Source: Maratus speciosus | Lineage: Eukaryota; Arthropoda; Arachnida; Araneae; Salticidae | Assembly: GCA_963932465.1 (NCBI GenBank) | Contig: OZ010796.1 | Span: 75,350,974 to 75,414,973, forward strand | DNA length: 64,000 bases | Reading direction: 5' to 3' | Shown: piece after piece, positions 10,864 through 23,105 of the stretch | Position numbering within the stretch: the stretch's first letter is position 1 | How the letters are laid out: the number at the start of each line of letters is the position of its first letter | Program-made: the position numbers and the translations under genes | Notes under the pieces: generated by a model | The model's database searches: none | What the model was told of the DNA's origin: nothing | Seen by the model: only the letters and a program-made list of their open reading frames with translations

Positions 10864-12000
10864 TTGATCATGCTAATTCACACTGGTGAGAAACCTTTTG
10901 TTTGTGATAAGTGCAACAAGAAATTCTCTCATAAGAGTACTTTAACCGGTCATATGTTAACTCATACTGGTGAGAAACCTGCTTTTTGTGATGTATGCAA
11001 CAAAAAACTCTCTTGTAAGAGTTATTTAAAAATTCATATGTTAATTCATACTGGTGAGAAACCAGCTGTTTGTAACTTATGCAGCAAAAAATTCTCCTGT
11101 ATGAATGACTTAAAAAAGCATATATTAACTCATTCTGGTGAGAAACCTTTTGTTTGTGATATGTGCAACAAGAAATTCACTCGAAAGAGTACTTTAAACA
11201 GTCATCTGTTAATTCACACTTTTGAGAAACCTTTTGTTTGTGATATCTGCAACCAGAAATTCACTCGAAAGAGTACTTTAAACAGTCATCTGTTAATTCA
11301 CACTTTTGAGAAACCTTTTGTTTGTGATATCTGCAACCAGAAATTCACTCAGAAGAGTAATTTAAACAGTCATCTGTTAATTCACACTGGTGAGAAACAT
11401 TTTGTTTGTGGAACATGTAACAAGAAATTCACTCAAAAGAATACTTTAAAACAACATTTAATAACTCATACTGGTGAGCGAAATTTTGTTTGTGAAATAT
11501 GCAATAAGAAATTCGCTCAAAAGGCTGTTTTAGCCAATCATCTGTTAACTCACACTGGTGAGAAACCCTTTGTTTGTGAAACATGTAACAAGAAATTCGC
11601 TCAAAAGAGTACTTTAAACAGTCATCTGTTAATTCACACTTTTGAAAAACCTTTTGTTTGTGATATCTGCAACAAAAAATTCACTCAAAAGAGTACTTTA
11701 AAAAAACATTTAAGAACTCATACTTTTGAGAAACCTTTTGTTTGTGATATGTGCAACAAGAAATTCGCTCAAAAGGGTACTTTAAACAGTCATCTGTTAA
11801 CTCACACTGGTGAGCAACCTTTTGTTTGTGGAACATGTAACAAGAAATTCACTCAAAAGGCTAATTTAAACAGTCATCTGTTAATTCACACTGGTGAGAA
11901 ACCTTTTGTTTGTGGAACATGTAACAAGAAATTCACTCAAAAGGGTCAATTAAAAAAAGATTTAATAACTCATACTTTTGAGAAAACTTTTGTTTCTTAG
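10864..12000 (+). CDS. C2H2 zinc-finger array protein, 13 fingers
   Basis: 378 codons read almost entirely as tandem C2H2 fingers of the form FVCxxCNKKF-x5-L-x2-H-L-x-TH, presumably a nuclear DNA-binding protein. Thirteen fingers can be counted. The last has Asp in place of the first zinc-binding His (LKKDLITH) and is probably weak or non-functional. Linkers alternate between canonical TGEKPF and an unusual TFEKPF. The protein ends FEKTFVS at TAG 11,998-12,000, and AATAAA-like polyadenylation sequence follows within about 10 bases. No KRAB, ZAD, BTB or other N-terminal domain is visible in frame. The start is uncertain: the ATG at 10,864 lies mid-finger, so this is probably the 3' part of a longer gene or a gene decaying at its 5' side. 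Targets unknown. Confidence 0.75.
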   Translation: MIMLIHTGEKPFVCDKCNKKFSHKSTLTGHMLTHTGEKPAFCDVCNKKLSCKSYLKIHMLIHTGEKPAVCNLCSKKFSCMNDLKKHILTHSGEKPFVCDMCNKKFTRKSTLNSHLLIHTFEKPFVCDICNQKFTRKSTLNSHLLIHTFEKPFVCDICNQKFTQKSNLNSHLLIHTGEKHFVCGTCNKKFTQKNTLKQHLITHTGERNFVCEICNKKFAQKAVLANHLLTHTGEKPFVCETCNKKFAQKSTLNSHLLIHTFEKPFVCDICNKKFTQKSTLKKHLRTHTFEKPFVCDMCNKKFAQKGTLNSHLLTHTGEQPFVCGTCNKKFTQKANLNSHLLIHTGEKPFVCGTCNKKFTQKGQLKKDLITHTFEKTFVS

Positions 12001-13732
12001 AAATGAAATAAAATATGAAATGCTGAAATAATGAAATGCTCATCTGTACTCTGATGAATTGAATTTGGCTATCAGTTAACTTTGGTACTTCTTTTTTTTC
12101 TAAGGACTTTGGTATGCTAATCCCAAGAGTGTTTTTTGATAAACATAAGCACTTGAACGAATCTGCTCGATAAAATATTTTTAATTTTATGAAAGTAGTC
12201 AGATTTTGTATTATATTGTTTTGTTTACTATTTAATAAATTGTCAGAACATAAATGTTGAACAAATCACTTCAATGTTTGATACATTGATTGTTATTTTA
12301 TAAGGTCAGACTTGTATTTTAAAAATTGTTACCCGATTTTATGACCTCACTCCTAATGTGTATTGTTATGCTTTAAGTACATTACTTTTTCATTGTGCAA
12401 AGCATATTCAAACTAGTGCTTTTAAATATTATAATAATTATATGCTATGTAATAATACCCATAAGGTGAACAAACATCTTAAAAACACAATACAAAATAG
12501 GAAATGCTATAGGCGTTTCGAAAAAACTGCCTCCTTCTTCAAGGGCAAAGAACATATGCTACGACCTTGAAAACAGGAGGAAAACATTTTGCTTTAAGAC
12601 ACATGCCTTGTCCCTTGCTAGAGGAAAGCAGGCAAAACATCAGTTTTGCTCCCGCTTTCAAAGTTGTAGCATGTGTTCTTTTTGTTTCAAAAAAGAAAAA
12701 ATTCTTCCCAAAGACCTCCATCCATCTCCTAATTTTTATGGTGTGTTTCCTTTCTGTATCACACCAGCTTGTTCAATACTTTAATGTAATAATAGCTACT
12801 TGGTAGCTTAGTATTGAATTAGTAAAATGTGAAATGTACCTTTCTTCACCTTCCATCCATTGGCCATAGATGGAAGGTTAAGAACGAATGATAAATATTT
12901 AATTGCATGTTCTATTTTTTAAGTTATTAACCTTGTATCCAATGTAAAATAAAAAGCATTAGAATTCCTTTGAATAAGACTATGTCATACTTTTTATGTA
13001 ATTTTATAAGTTTTGTGTGTAATTGGTTTTTAATTAAAAATACATTTTTTGTCCTTATGCATGTCATTGTTATTGATGGCTATCTTGAAGTTTTAAATCC
13101 TTATGACAGATCGTTTAGTAACAAATTAAAAAAAATTGAGTGGTTAATCCACTGGGTTCATATGGTAAAGGAATAGCAAGTGATTCTGAGTAAAGATGAC
13201 TTATATTAAAAAAGACTGTTTAAATACTTAAACTTCATAAAACATGTACAAACTACCCTGTAACCTTCAAAAGCTTAAAATGAGAAAACTTATAACATTG
13301 TGCAGAACTCAAAGTAAAACACGGAAAAGAGAGAGCAGGCTGTTTTTGCAGAAGTATTTATCTGTGCTAGAAAGAAATTTAAACCGTGCACAGTCTCAGC
13401 GCCCAATCAGGAACGGTCCGTGGCAATGATGCAATATGTACATACTAAAATACACTTCCTATAACCAGAATTTACATCTATAAATAAAAGGAACTTGAAA
13501 CGTGCGTTTGTTCACATTTAAGACATTGCGCATTGGCAATAGTATGATCGTGATTGATGTGCTGTAACATAAAAATACAGTGTACATCTCAGTAATATGA
13601 GACCTAAGAAAGACATATGGGAAAGATAAACCTTTATATCTAAATTTTCACAACAGTGTTCTTAGTAATTAAAGGTATTTAAACCATTGTTCTACTTACA
13701 GAAAAAAATTAATTTTTTTCATATACACTTCT
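12001..13732 (+). repeat. Zinc-finger 3' flank, duplication copy A
   Basis: Non-coding 3' flank. It recurs closely at 14,612-16,286, 16,291-17,815 and 25,901-27,480. Shared landmarks are TTGATACATTGATTGTTATT, CCATCCATTGGCCATAGATGG, GCGCCCAATCAGGAACGG and ATAAATAAAAGGAACTTGAA. It includes a phrase that on the minus strand reads TTGAAGAAGGAGGCAG...CGAAACG near 12,515-12,545. Confidence 0.9.
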
Positions 13733-13740
13733 GTTGCATA

Positions 13741-14304
13741 CAGTGATGTGGGAAGGGTAAAATACCCAGCAGGTGAGTATTTATTTTTTGGGTGTAAGAC
13801 TGGGTATTTACCCGAGCCTGGGGTAAATACCCAAAAACTGTGTATTTTAATATTTTATTAAATGTAAATTTCCAACTGGGCGAAAAATGTCCGGAGCAGG
13901 ATTCGAACCAGGGAACTTCCGTCTGAAGCTGCCAGTGCTCTGCCATCTGAGCTATCCCGGACGAATCTGGTGGAACTTTTTCCCATAGCTAACCATAATG
14001 ATTATAGCATCTGGTCTGAAACCTGGTTCATCTCAACAGAATAAAACAGTTACATTACCTGTGATTTATTCTGTTGAGCTGAACCTAGTTTCAGATCAGA
14101 TGCTATAATCATTAAGGTTAGCTGGGTGAAAAAATTCCACCAGATTCGCCCGGGATAGCTCAGATGGCAAAGCACTGGCGGCTTCAGCCATGACATCCCT
14201 GGCTCGAATCCTGGTCCGGACATTTCTCGCCCAGTTGGAAATTTACATCTAATATGATTTATTTACCAATTAGAATAATTGTGTTAAAATTAATCTAGTG
14301 TATT
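13741..14304 (+). mobile_element. hAT-A 5' end, truncated duplicate
   Basis: It begins CAGTGATGTGGGAAGGGTAA, preceded by GTTGCATA (13,733-13,740), exactly as at 27,481-27,489 where the complete element survives. It runs through a GGGTATTTACCC-type palindromic zone and the tRNA-like palindrome, then stops abruptly at 14,304 against zinc-finger sequence. That join is a tandem-duplication junction. Confidence 0.85.
13857..14254. repeat. Palindrome with two tRNA-like arms, copy A
   Basis: About 400 bp of inverted repeat. The outer bases are ATGTAAATTTCCAACTGGGC and their complement. Each arm contains a 74-nt tRNA-like segment (13,889-13,962 minus; 14,148-14,221 plus) with A-box TAGCTCAGATGGCAAAGC and a B-box-like TCGAATCC. 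The central spacer is shorter than in the other two copies. Confidence 0.85.
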
Positions 14305-14611
14305 TATCATAATTTTGATCATGTTAATTCACACTGGTGAGAAACCTTTTATTTGTGATAAGTGCAACAAGAAATTCACTCAAAAGAGTACTTTAAAAAA
14401 GCATTTAATAACTCATTCTTTTGAGAAACCTTTTGTTTGTGACATGTGCAACAAGAAATTCACTCAGAAGAGTAATTTAAACAGTCATCTGTTAATTCAC
14501 ACTGGTGAGAAACATTTTGTTTGTGGAACATGCAACAAGAAATTCACTCAAAAGAGTACTTTAAAAAAACATTTAATAACTCATACTTTTGAGAAACCTT
14601 TTGTTTCTTAG
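14305..14611 (+). pseudogene. Zinc-finger gene fragment, duplicate B (3 fingers)
   Basis: It starts at TATCATAATTTTGATCATG, the same point as 10,854 in the main gene, directly after truncated hAT sequence. From the ATG at 14,315 it encodes three intact C2H2 fingers with TGEKPF, SFEKPF and TGEKHF linkers, ending FEKPFVS and TAG as in the main array. Relative to the parent, about ten fingers are missing internally. The frame is open and could make a 98-residue protein, but it has no visible promoter or upstream exon. I treat it as a truncated duplicate. Confidence 0.75.
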
Positions 14612-16286
14612 AAATGAAATAAAATTCATTATCCAAGTGCTCATCTGTACTCTGATGAATTGAATTTGGCCTATCAGTTAACTTTGGTACATCTTTTTTT
14701 GCTAAGGACTTTGGCATGCTAATCCGAAGAGTGTTTTTTGATAAACATAAGCACTTCAATTAAACTGCTCGATAAAATATTTTTGATTTTATGAAAGTAG
14801 TCAGATATTGTATTATATTGTTTTGTTTACTATTTAATAAATTGTCAGAACATAAATGTTGAACAAATCACTTCAATGTTTAATACATTGATTGTTATTT
14901 TATAAGGTCAGACTTGTATTTTAAAAAATGAACCCGATTTTATGACCTGACTCCTAATGTGTATTGTTATGCTTTAAGTACATTATTTTTTCATTGTGGC
15001 AAAGTATATTCAAACTAATGTTTTTAAATATTCTAATAATTATATGCTATGTAATAATACCCATAAGGTGAACAAACTTCTTAAAAACACAATACAAAAT
15101 AGGAAATGTTCTAGGCATTTCGAAAAAACTGTCTCTTTCTTCATGGGCAAAGAAAATATGCTACGACCTTGAAAACAGGAGGAAAACATTTCTTTGAGAG
15201 ACATGCCTTGTCCCTTGCTAGAGGAAAGCAGGCAAGACATCAGTTTTGCTCCTGCTTTCAAAGTTGTAGCATGTGTTCTTTTTATTTGAAAGAAGAAAAA
15301 ATTCTTCTCAAAGACCTCCATGCATCTCCTAATTTTTATGGTGTCTTACCTTTCTGTATCCCACCAGATTGTTCAATACTTTAATATAATAATAGCTACT
15401 TGGTAGCTTTGTATTGAATTAGTAAAATGAGAAATGTACCTTTCTTCACCTTCCATCCATTGGCCATAGATGGAAGGTTAAGAACGAAGGATAAATATTT
15501 AATTGCATGGTCTATTTTTTAATTTATTAACCTTGTATCCAATGTAAAATAAAAAGCATTAGAATTCCTTTGAATAAGATTTCATACATTTATGTAATTT
15601 TATAAGTTTTGTGTGTAATTGGTTTTTAATTAAAAATACATTTTTTGTCCTTATGCATGTCATTGTTATTGATGGCTATCTTGAAGTTTTAAATCCTTAT
15701 GTCAGATCGTTTAGTAACAAATTAAAAAAATTGAGTGGTTAATCCACTGGGTTCATATGGTAAAGGAATAGTAAATGATTCTGTGTAAAGATGGCTTATA
15801 TTAAAAAAGATTGTTTAAATACTTAAACTTAATAAAAAATGTACAAACTACCCTGTAACCTTTAAAAGCTTAAAAGGAGAAAACTTATAACATTGTGCAG
15901 CACTCAAAGTAAAACATGCAAAAGAGAGAGCAGGCTGTTTTTGCAGAAGAATTTATCTGTGCTAGAAAGAAATTTAAACTGTGCACTGTCTCAGCGCCCA
16001 ATCAGGAACGGCCCGTGGCAATGATGCAATATGTACATACTGAAATACACTTCCTATAACCAGAATTTACATCTATAAATAAAAGGAACTTGAAACGTGC
16101 GTTTGTTCACATTTAAGACATTGCGCATTGGCAATAGTATGATCGTGATTGATGTGCTGTAACATAAAAATAAAGTTTACATCTCAGTAATATGAGACCT
16201 AAGAAAGAAATATGGGAAATATAAACCTTTATATCTAAATTTTCACAACAGTGTTCTTAGTAATTAAAGGTATTTAAACCATTGTT
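14612..16286 (+). repeat. Zinc-finger 3' flank, duplication copy B
   Basis: Close copy of 12,001-13,732, ending at AAACCATTGTTT where the next copy begins out of register. The hAT end and zinc-finger sequence expected next are absent, indicating a deletion or unequal exchange between copies B and C. Confidence 0.9.
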
Positions 16287-16290
16287 TGCC

Positions 16291-17815
16291 AGCACTTGAA
16301 TGAAACTGCTCGATAAAATATTTTTAATTTTATGAAAGTAGTCAGATTTTGTATTATATTGTTTTGTTTACTATTTAATAAATTGTCAGAACATAAATGT
16401 TGAACAAATCACTTCAATGTTTGATACATTGATTGTTATTTTATAAGGTCAGACTTGTATTTTAAAAAATGTTACCCGATTTTATGACCTCACTCCTAAT
16501 GTGTATTGTTATGCTTTAAGTACATTACTTTTTCATTGTGCAAAGCATATTCAAACTAGTGCTTTTAAATATTGTGATAATTATATGCTATGTAATAATA
16601 CCCATAAGGTGAACAAACTTCTTAAAAACATAATACAAAATAGGAAATGCTCTAGGCATTTCGAAAAAACTGCCTCCTTCTTCAAGGGCAAAGAACATAT
16701 TCTACGACCTTGAAAACAGGAGGAAAACATTTTGCTTTGAGATACATGCCTTGTCGCTTGCTAGAGGAAAGCAGGCAAGACATCAGTTTTGCTCCTGCTT
16801 TCAATGTTGTGGCATGTGTTCTTTTTATTTGAAAGAAGAAAAAATTCTTCCCAAAGACCTCAATGCATCTCTTAATTTTTATGGTGTCTTACCTTTCTGT
16901 ATCCCACCAGCTTGTTCAATACTTTAGTGTAATAATTGCTACTTGGTAGCTTTGTATTGAATTAGTAAAATGAGTAATGTACCTTTCTTCACCTTCCATC
17001 CACTGGCCATAGATGGAGGGTTAAGAACGAAGGATACATATTTAATTGCATGTTCTATTTTTTAAGTTATTAACCTTGTATCCAATGTAAAATAAAAAGT
17101 ATTAGAATTCCTTTGAAAAAGACTATGTCATTTTTTTATGTAATTTTATAAGTTTTGTGTTGTAATTGGTTTTTAATTAAAAAAACATTTTTTGTCCTTA
17201 TGCATGTCATTGTTATTGATGGCTATCTTGAAGTTTTCAATCCTTATGTCAGATCGTTTAGTAACAAATTAAAAAAAATGAGTGGTTAATCCACTGGGTT
17301 CATATGGTAAAGGAATAGTAAATGATTCTGAGTAAATATGACTTGTATTAAAAAAGACTGTTTAAATACTTAAACTTCATAAAACATATACAAACTTCCG
17401 TGCAACCTTCAAAAGCTTAAAATGAGAAAACTTATAACATTGTGCAGCACTCAAAGTAAAACATGGAAAAGAGAGAGCAGGCTGTTTTTGCAGAAGTATT
17501 TATCTGTGCTAGAAAGAAATTTAAACCGTGCACAGTCCCAGCGCCCAATCAGGAACGGAACGTGGCAATGATGCAATATGTACTGTACATACTGAAATGC
17601 ACTTCCTATAACCAGAATTTACATCTATAAATAAAAGGAACTAGAAACGTGCGTTTGTTTACATTTAAAACTTTGCGCATTGGCAATAGTATGATCGTGA
17701 TTGATGTGCTGTAACATAAAAATAAAGTGTACATCTCAGTAATATGAGACCTAAGAAAGAAATATGGGAAAGATAGACCTTTATATCTAAATTTTCACAA
17801 CAGTGTTCTTAGTAT
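16291..17815 (+). repeat. Zinc-finger 3' flank, duplication copy C (interrupted)
   Basis: It begins at AGCACTTGAATGAAACTGCTC, matching 12,148 onward. It is interrupted at TTAA 17,816-17,819 by a piggyBac element and resumes at 24,849 with AGGTATTTAAACC. Confidence 0.9.
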
Positions 17816-17997
17816 TTAACACCAGAATGACTGAAACTTAGTATATACCTATATTGCCCAAAAGCAGTCAAAATGACTGCATTGTGAAAGAATAACTAAT
17901 GTGTAAAGAAACTTGTTCAAAATTGATTTTTAATATTATTTACAGTTATATAACGTGTTATTAGTGAATAACGTGTAATAATTAATAATTAAATAAT

Positions 17998-18426
17998 CTA
18001 TGCATTATTATTTGTACATTTTATGCAAATGAAAGTGGAAATCTTTTTATGTGTATATCTTCCGCAAACATACTTTTGACATTTTACACATATATTATTT
18101 GTTTTATTGTTGTGGCAAAGTTGTACTTTACAAATTTTGCATTTGTTAGAATGGGTTGCATTTGATTTCTTGTAGCCCTGTATTCGGTGGAAAGCTCTTC
18201 TGCTAATTGAAACAAGAACTCTTTTCCTTATATTTGTATTCCTGTCGTTTCTTTGTAAAGGATCCAAGCATTTATAGCAGTCAAATCTAAAATTATTGAA
18301 AAATATTTGGAGTTGTCACCTACGAGGACTAGCTTTTACTGCATATTTTTCGGCCAATTGATCTGCCTTATCAACTCCAAATTTTGTGCTGTTATAAAAT
18401 TGAATAGATTCCGGTAACATTTTTTT
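17998..18426 (-). pseudogene. piggyBac transposase, C-terminal part
   Basis: The minus-strand frame shows PESIQFYNSTKFGVDKADQ (the third catalytic Asp region, GVD..DQ) immediately inside the gypsy insertion point. An in-frame TGA follows where the family usually has RRW. Further on is a Cys-rich tail (CKICKVQ...CVKCQKYVC...CIKC) typical of the piggyBac C-terminal zinc-binding domain that recognises transposon ends. It continues the fragment at 23,106-24,390, the two halves having been separated by the gypsy insertion. Confidence 0.88.
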
Positions 18427-18431
18427 ATTAC

Positions 18432-18614
18432 TGTTGTGTGTTTGTAATATCTTCCTCTCAATAGATGGCGCCTCTACTGAGCGTTTTTTTGTGATCGCAG
18501 TTGTGTGCTAGTCGCTATGTAGTGAGGTTGTTCTTATATCAATAAAGCTATGTTAGTTTATCCTAGAATTACGGCGTTTGTTCCACAACTTTAGTAAGCC
18601 CTAAAGTTATATCA
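18432..18614 (+). repeat. Gypsy-1 5' LTR
   Basis: It starts TGTTGTGTGTTTG and ends TTATATCA, with an AATAAA signal near 18,540. It differs from the 3' LTR mainly by a short deletion after GAGCGTTT and a few extra bases (GCCCTA) near the end. Directly downstream, ATTGGCGACGAGATGCG is the likely primer-binding region; the tRNA is not identified. Confidence 0.92.
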
Positions 18615-18789
18615 ATTGGCGACGAGATGCGATTCGATGTTAGAAGAAAAGAAACTTTTTTCTCTCTTCCTTGATTGGAATGACGCCGCTGATCTTTGCC
18701 GCGCCGTGTTAACCCTAACACGCGGTCGCCGGTAGCAGCGCACGCCGCCATACGAAGCCTAACGCATTGGTGCGTATTTTTTGCATAAG

Positions 18790-21700
18790 ATGGGCTCTTT
18801 TGGGTAGATTAAGGAATACGATTCATCAGCAGAATCGTGGACTTTGTACACTGAAAGACTGGAACAGTTTTTTATAGCTAATGGGATCGATCAAGCTTAT
18901 CGAAAAAGGGCTATTTTTCTAACTGTCGTCGGCCCAACTACCTATGCCTTAATACGTAATGTCCTTTCGCTTGCGGCAACAAATACGAAGACTGGAGGAA
19001 ATAATTCAAGTTCTGAATTCGCACTTTGATCCAGCGCCGTCCGAGATCGTTGAGAGATATAAAAAGAGAGTGCGACGCGCCGGCGAATCAGTCGCCAATT
19101 TCATCGCGGAGTTACGCAGCTTGGCTAAGCACTGCAATTACGGCGCGTCTCTCGATGAAATGCTGCGAGATCGGATCGTTTGCGGGATCCAAGACGAAAG
19201 TATCCAGAGAAAACTCCTAGCTGAAAGCCAGTTAAGCCTAACGAGGGCAACAGAAATCGCGGTAACTATGGAGACTGCAGCCAGGGACGCTAGCAACCTA
19301 CGTATGGCGTCCGGATCCGGCTCGGAAGTAAATAAAATTCATTTAAAGGAGAATATTGTACCCAAAAGTCCGAATTCTCGTGTTTCAACTCAAAATGTCG
19401 AAAAATGCAATCGACGTGGAGGTAATCACGTGTCCAGCGAATGCCGTTTCAAAAATTCAACTTGCCATGCGTGTAAGAAAATTGGCCACATCGCTAAAGT
19501 TTGCCGATCTAAGAAGAAAAATTCTGGAGTTCGGGTGCATAATGTGCAAGTGGAGGAGGCTGAAAATAAAGTACCTGTAACTTACACACTATTCAACATC
19601 TCAGGGATGGAAGAAACCTTGCCACATGCTAGAGTTGAGTGTCTACTCCAATGTAAGCCATTCGTTTTTGAAGTGGATTCAGGTGCCCCCTTTTCTCTAA
19701 TGCCTTTAAATGAATTTAATAAAGTAAAAGAGTATTTTCCTCCTTTGGAGCAAACCTCAATTAAGTTAAATTCTTATACTGAGCATCCTGTCGAAGTGAT
19801 TGGTATGACTCAAGTTGAAGTGTCCTATGAAGCAAAGTCTCACTCATTACCTTTGATGGTTGTTGGACAAGGAAGTATTAATTTAGCAGGCCGTAACTGG
19901 ATTTATCCATTGCAATTAATGAATGTTTTTAAAAATGTAAACCATCCTTATGCCATAAACAATCTGCCAACTTCTGAATTGTTGTTCCAGAACCTTTTAG
20001 AAAGATTTAAAGATCTATTTTCACCAGAATTAGGTCTTGTGAAAGATGTCAAGGTGCATTTAATTAAGAAAGTTTCTGCAACTCCAAAAATTTTTAAAGC
20101 ACGTCCAATACCGTATGCTCTGGTAGACAAAGTTGACCAAGAGATAGTTCGGCTGGTTCAAGCAGGCAGTCTTGAACCAGTGAAGACCGCTGAGTCTGCA
20201 GCGCCAATTGTACCTGTGTTGAAGCGTAACGGCCACATCAGGATATGCGAAGATTTCAAATTAACAACGTACAAGATGACTGAATTAGAGCAGTATCCAC
20301 TTCCTAACATCGAAGACTTATTTGCCCAGCTGTCAGGCGGAGTTGTTTTCTCTAAATTGGACCTCCGTGATGCCTACTGCCAGTTACAACTGGATGAAGA
20401 GTCAAAAGTCATCATTAATACACATAAGGGACTGTTCCGGTATACCAGAATACCTTTCGGAGTAGCCTCTGCTCCAGATGTGTTCCAGAAAGAAATTGAT
20501 AAAATTCTGTATGGTCTGAAGGCTGCTTGCTATCTTGATGATGTTTTAGTGTTCCGAAAAGATGAAGTTGAACATTTACAGAACTTGACGGCTGTTCTAG
20601 CGCGGTTACAGGAAGCTGGTATGAAACTCAACCCTGACAAATGCGAATTTTTGAAGATTTATATTGAATATCTTGGTCATCGGATTGACAGTAAAGGACT
20701 TCATCCGCTAGAGTCTAAAGTCGAAGCAGTTGTCAATACACCAGATCCGAAAAATAAGGATGAACTACATTCCTTCATCGGATTGATTACTTACTATGCT
20801 AAGTTCCTGCCAAACATGGCCACTTTGTTAGCGCCATTATATGAGCTCTTAAAAGATAAAACCAAATGGAAATGGGATAAATTACAGAAAGAAGCTTTCT
20901 CTAAAGTGAAAGAAACCTTACGAAATTCATCACTGCTGATACATTTTGACAATAAGAAGGAAGTTGTGTTGACTTGTGACGCCAGTCCCTATGGTCTTGG
21001 AGCTGTATTATCTCATGTAACCGAAGATGGTGATCGCCCAATAGCTTTTGCGTCACGTTCCTTAACTGACGCGGAAAAGAATTACAGCCACATAGAAAAG
21101 GAAACTCTATCCCTGGTCTTTGGCGTAACAAAATTTCGTAAATACCTGTTAGGACGAACATTCACATTACTTACTGATCATCGTCCCTTAATTAATCTCC
21201 TTTCTGCAGACAAGCCTGTTCCAGTTGTAGCTGCTGCGCGAATTCAACGTTGGGCTCTGACCCTTGCAGCATATTCATACACTATCAAATACAGAAAGGG
21301 TAGTTTGCATGCTAATGCAGATGCCTGCAGTCGGCTGCTCTTAAATACGAAGCATCCTGATCTGCCAGTTCCGACAGAGTCAGTGTTGTTGTTGACACAG
21401 TTAGACGACACTCCAGTGACGAGGCATCTGATTGCAACAGAAATTAACAAATGTCCTGATCTACGCAAGCTAAAATTTTACATCTTAAACGGTTTTCCGA
21501 AGAAAATAGAGCAAACTCTGCTCCCTTTTCTAAGAGTAAAAGATGAATTATCTTTTGAAGGAGACATCATTTTCAGGGGCTCACGTGTATTTATTCCACC
21601 AAAATGTAGGAAATTCATACTAGATGAGTTTCATTCATCTCACCAAGGCATAACGGCTATAAAGTCCCATGCCCGTTCCAGTGTTTGGTGGCCAGGATTA

Positions 21701-22752
21701 GATAATGATCTTGAAGCAAGAGTGAAGGGTTGTGTTGTTTGCCAGCAAAATGCTTCAGCACCTCCAGCAAAGTACTCTTCTTGGCCTGTGCCAGAACAAG
21801 CATGGGAGCGGATCCACATTGACCATGCGGGTCCAGTGGAAGGCCACATGTTGCTAGTAATCGTGGATGCCAAAACAAAGTGGTTAGAAGTGGCACAAGT
21901 CTCAAGTACAGCATCTTGTGTAACCATAATGGTGTTACGTAGCCTGTTTTCTCGTTTCGGCATCCCCAAAAGTCTGGTCAGCGACAATGGCCCTGGTTTC
22001 AGCAGTGCAGAATTTGGGGAATTTTTAGCTAACAATGGCATTTCCGAGGTTAAAACACCCCATACCATCCACGTTCGAATGATTTAGCAGAATGAGAGGT
22101 CCGTACAGTCAAATCAACCCTGAAGAAAATGACTGGAGGGACTTTCGCAGAGAGGCTGTCTCGATTCATTTTCAACTACCGCAAAACACCATCGGCAGCA
22201 ACGGGAATTTCACCAGCCATGGCAATGTTCGGTCGACCTCTTCGAACACGGCTGGACCTAATTCGAGATCCTGTGACCCAGACATGTGAGACGAAAGAGA
22301 CAGGGTCAAAGAAAATTTCAGAGGGCACGCCAGTTTAGGTGCGTGCATTTGGTCGTGGCCCACCATGGGTTGCTGGCAATATTTTACGTCCATTGGGAAA
22401 AGTTATGTGTGAGGTCTCAACCCCCATGGGAAACTGGACTCGACACATCGACCAGTTAAGGCTCAGACAGGAAGAGCTGACTAGTGAAATTCCTACTTCA
22501 CTTAAGTTACCAGCTCCTGCTGCACCACAATCAGAATCTGCTGACTTGCAGACTGCGGTACCCACTTGCGCTCCCAAACCTCCTGTGCTCTCCTCAGGGG
22601 TAAGTTCTCCAGGCGGAGTGAGCAAGTCGCCTGCAGACCCCCCCCCCCCCCCAGTGCTATCACCACAAGTGCTCACTCGTGATGAAAATAGTACTCCATT
22701 GATTAGACGTTCAAAACGTGTAAGAGTAAAACCAGTACGTCTCCAGTTATAA
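18790..22752 (+). pseudogene. Gypsy-1 gag-pol, disrupted
   Basis: The Gag N-terminus begins at ATG 18,790 but meets TAG at 18,805 and shifts frame near 18,990. A 1,042-codon frame (18,959-22,087) then carries the capsid region, two zinc knuckles (about residues 149-183; the first has CNRRG with Arg for the second Cys, the second is an intact CHACKKIGHIAKVC), protease VDSGAPFS (about 238), reverse transcriptase with LDLRDAYCQ (466) and YLDDV (523), RNase H TCDASPYGLGAVL (670), an integrase HHCC zone (about 890-925), and two of the three catalytic acids (IHIDHAGP, VSDNGPGF). A frameshift before 22,080 and a TGA then move the integrase C-terminus into other frames (22,129; 22,339-22,752). It encodes the replication enzymes of the element but could not yield an intact integrase. 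Confidence 0.9.
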
Positions 22753-22890
22753 ACTTACAACCTGTTCTCTGTGAAATACTGTTACATCTAAAATTATAGA
22801 CTGACTGTTCGTTAGTTTTTGAACTGTTTTCCTTAAAAGACTTTTGTTTTGAACTGTCTATGTGTAATGACGTTTACATCTTGTACTTTC

Positions 22891-22907
22891 TTTAAGAAGG
22901 GAGGGAA
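22891..22907 (+). promoter_or_regulatory. Gypsy-1 polypurine tract
   Basis: AAGAAGGGAGGGAA directly abuts the 3' LTR, the expected plus-strand primer site. Confidence 0.85.
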
Positions 22908-23100
22908 TGTTGTGTGTTTGTAATATCTTCCTCTCAATAGATGGCGCCTCTACTGAGCGTTTCGTTGCGATCGGAGATCGCCAGTGATCGCAGTTGTGTG
23001 CTAGTCGCTATGTAGTGAGGTTGTTCTTATATCAATAAAGCTATGTTAGTTTATCCTAGAATTACGGCGTTTGTTCCACAACTTTAGTAAAGTTATATCA
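22908..23100 (+). repeat. Gypsy-1 3' LTR
   Basis: 193 bp starting TGTTGTGTG and ending TTATATCA, followed by the target duplication ATTAC. It keeps a segment (CGTTGCGATCGGAGATCGCC) that is mostly absent from the 5' LTR. Confidence 0.93.
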
Positions 23101-23105
23101 ATTAC

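Larger units (their letters stand above)
18432..23100 (+). mobile_element. Gypsy-1: Ty3/gypsy LTR retrotransposon (K02A2.6-like)
   Basis: 4,669 bp bounded by near-identical short LTRs (183 and 193 bp) and a 5-bp target duplication ATTAC (18,427-18,431; 23,101-23,105). The order is Gag, zinc knuckles, protease, reverse transcriptase, RNase H, integrase, then a basic proline-rich tail; there is no envelope frame. LTR similarity suggests fairly recent insertion, but Gag and the integrase C-terminus already carry stops and frameshifts. It sits inside the piggyBac transposase and is therefore younger than it. Confidence 0.93.

Noticed and set aside
21640..22068. 142-codon antisense frame within Gypsy-1 pol
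   Set aside because: Shadow of the integrase coding strand.
22335..22676. 113-codon antisense frame
   Set aside because: Shadow of the proline-rich Gypsy-1 C-terminal tail.
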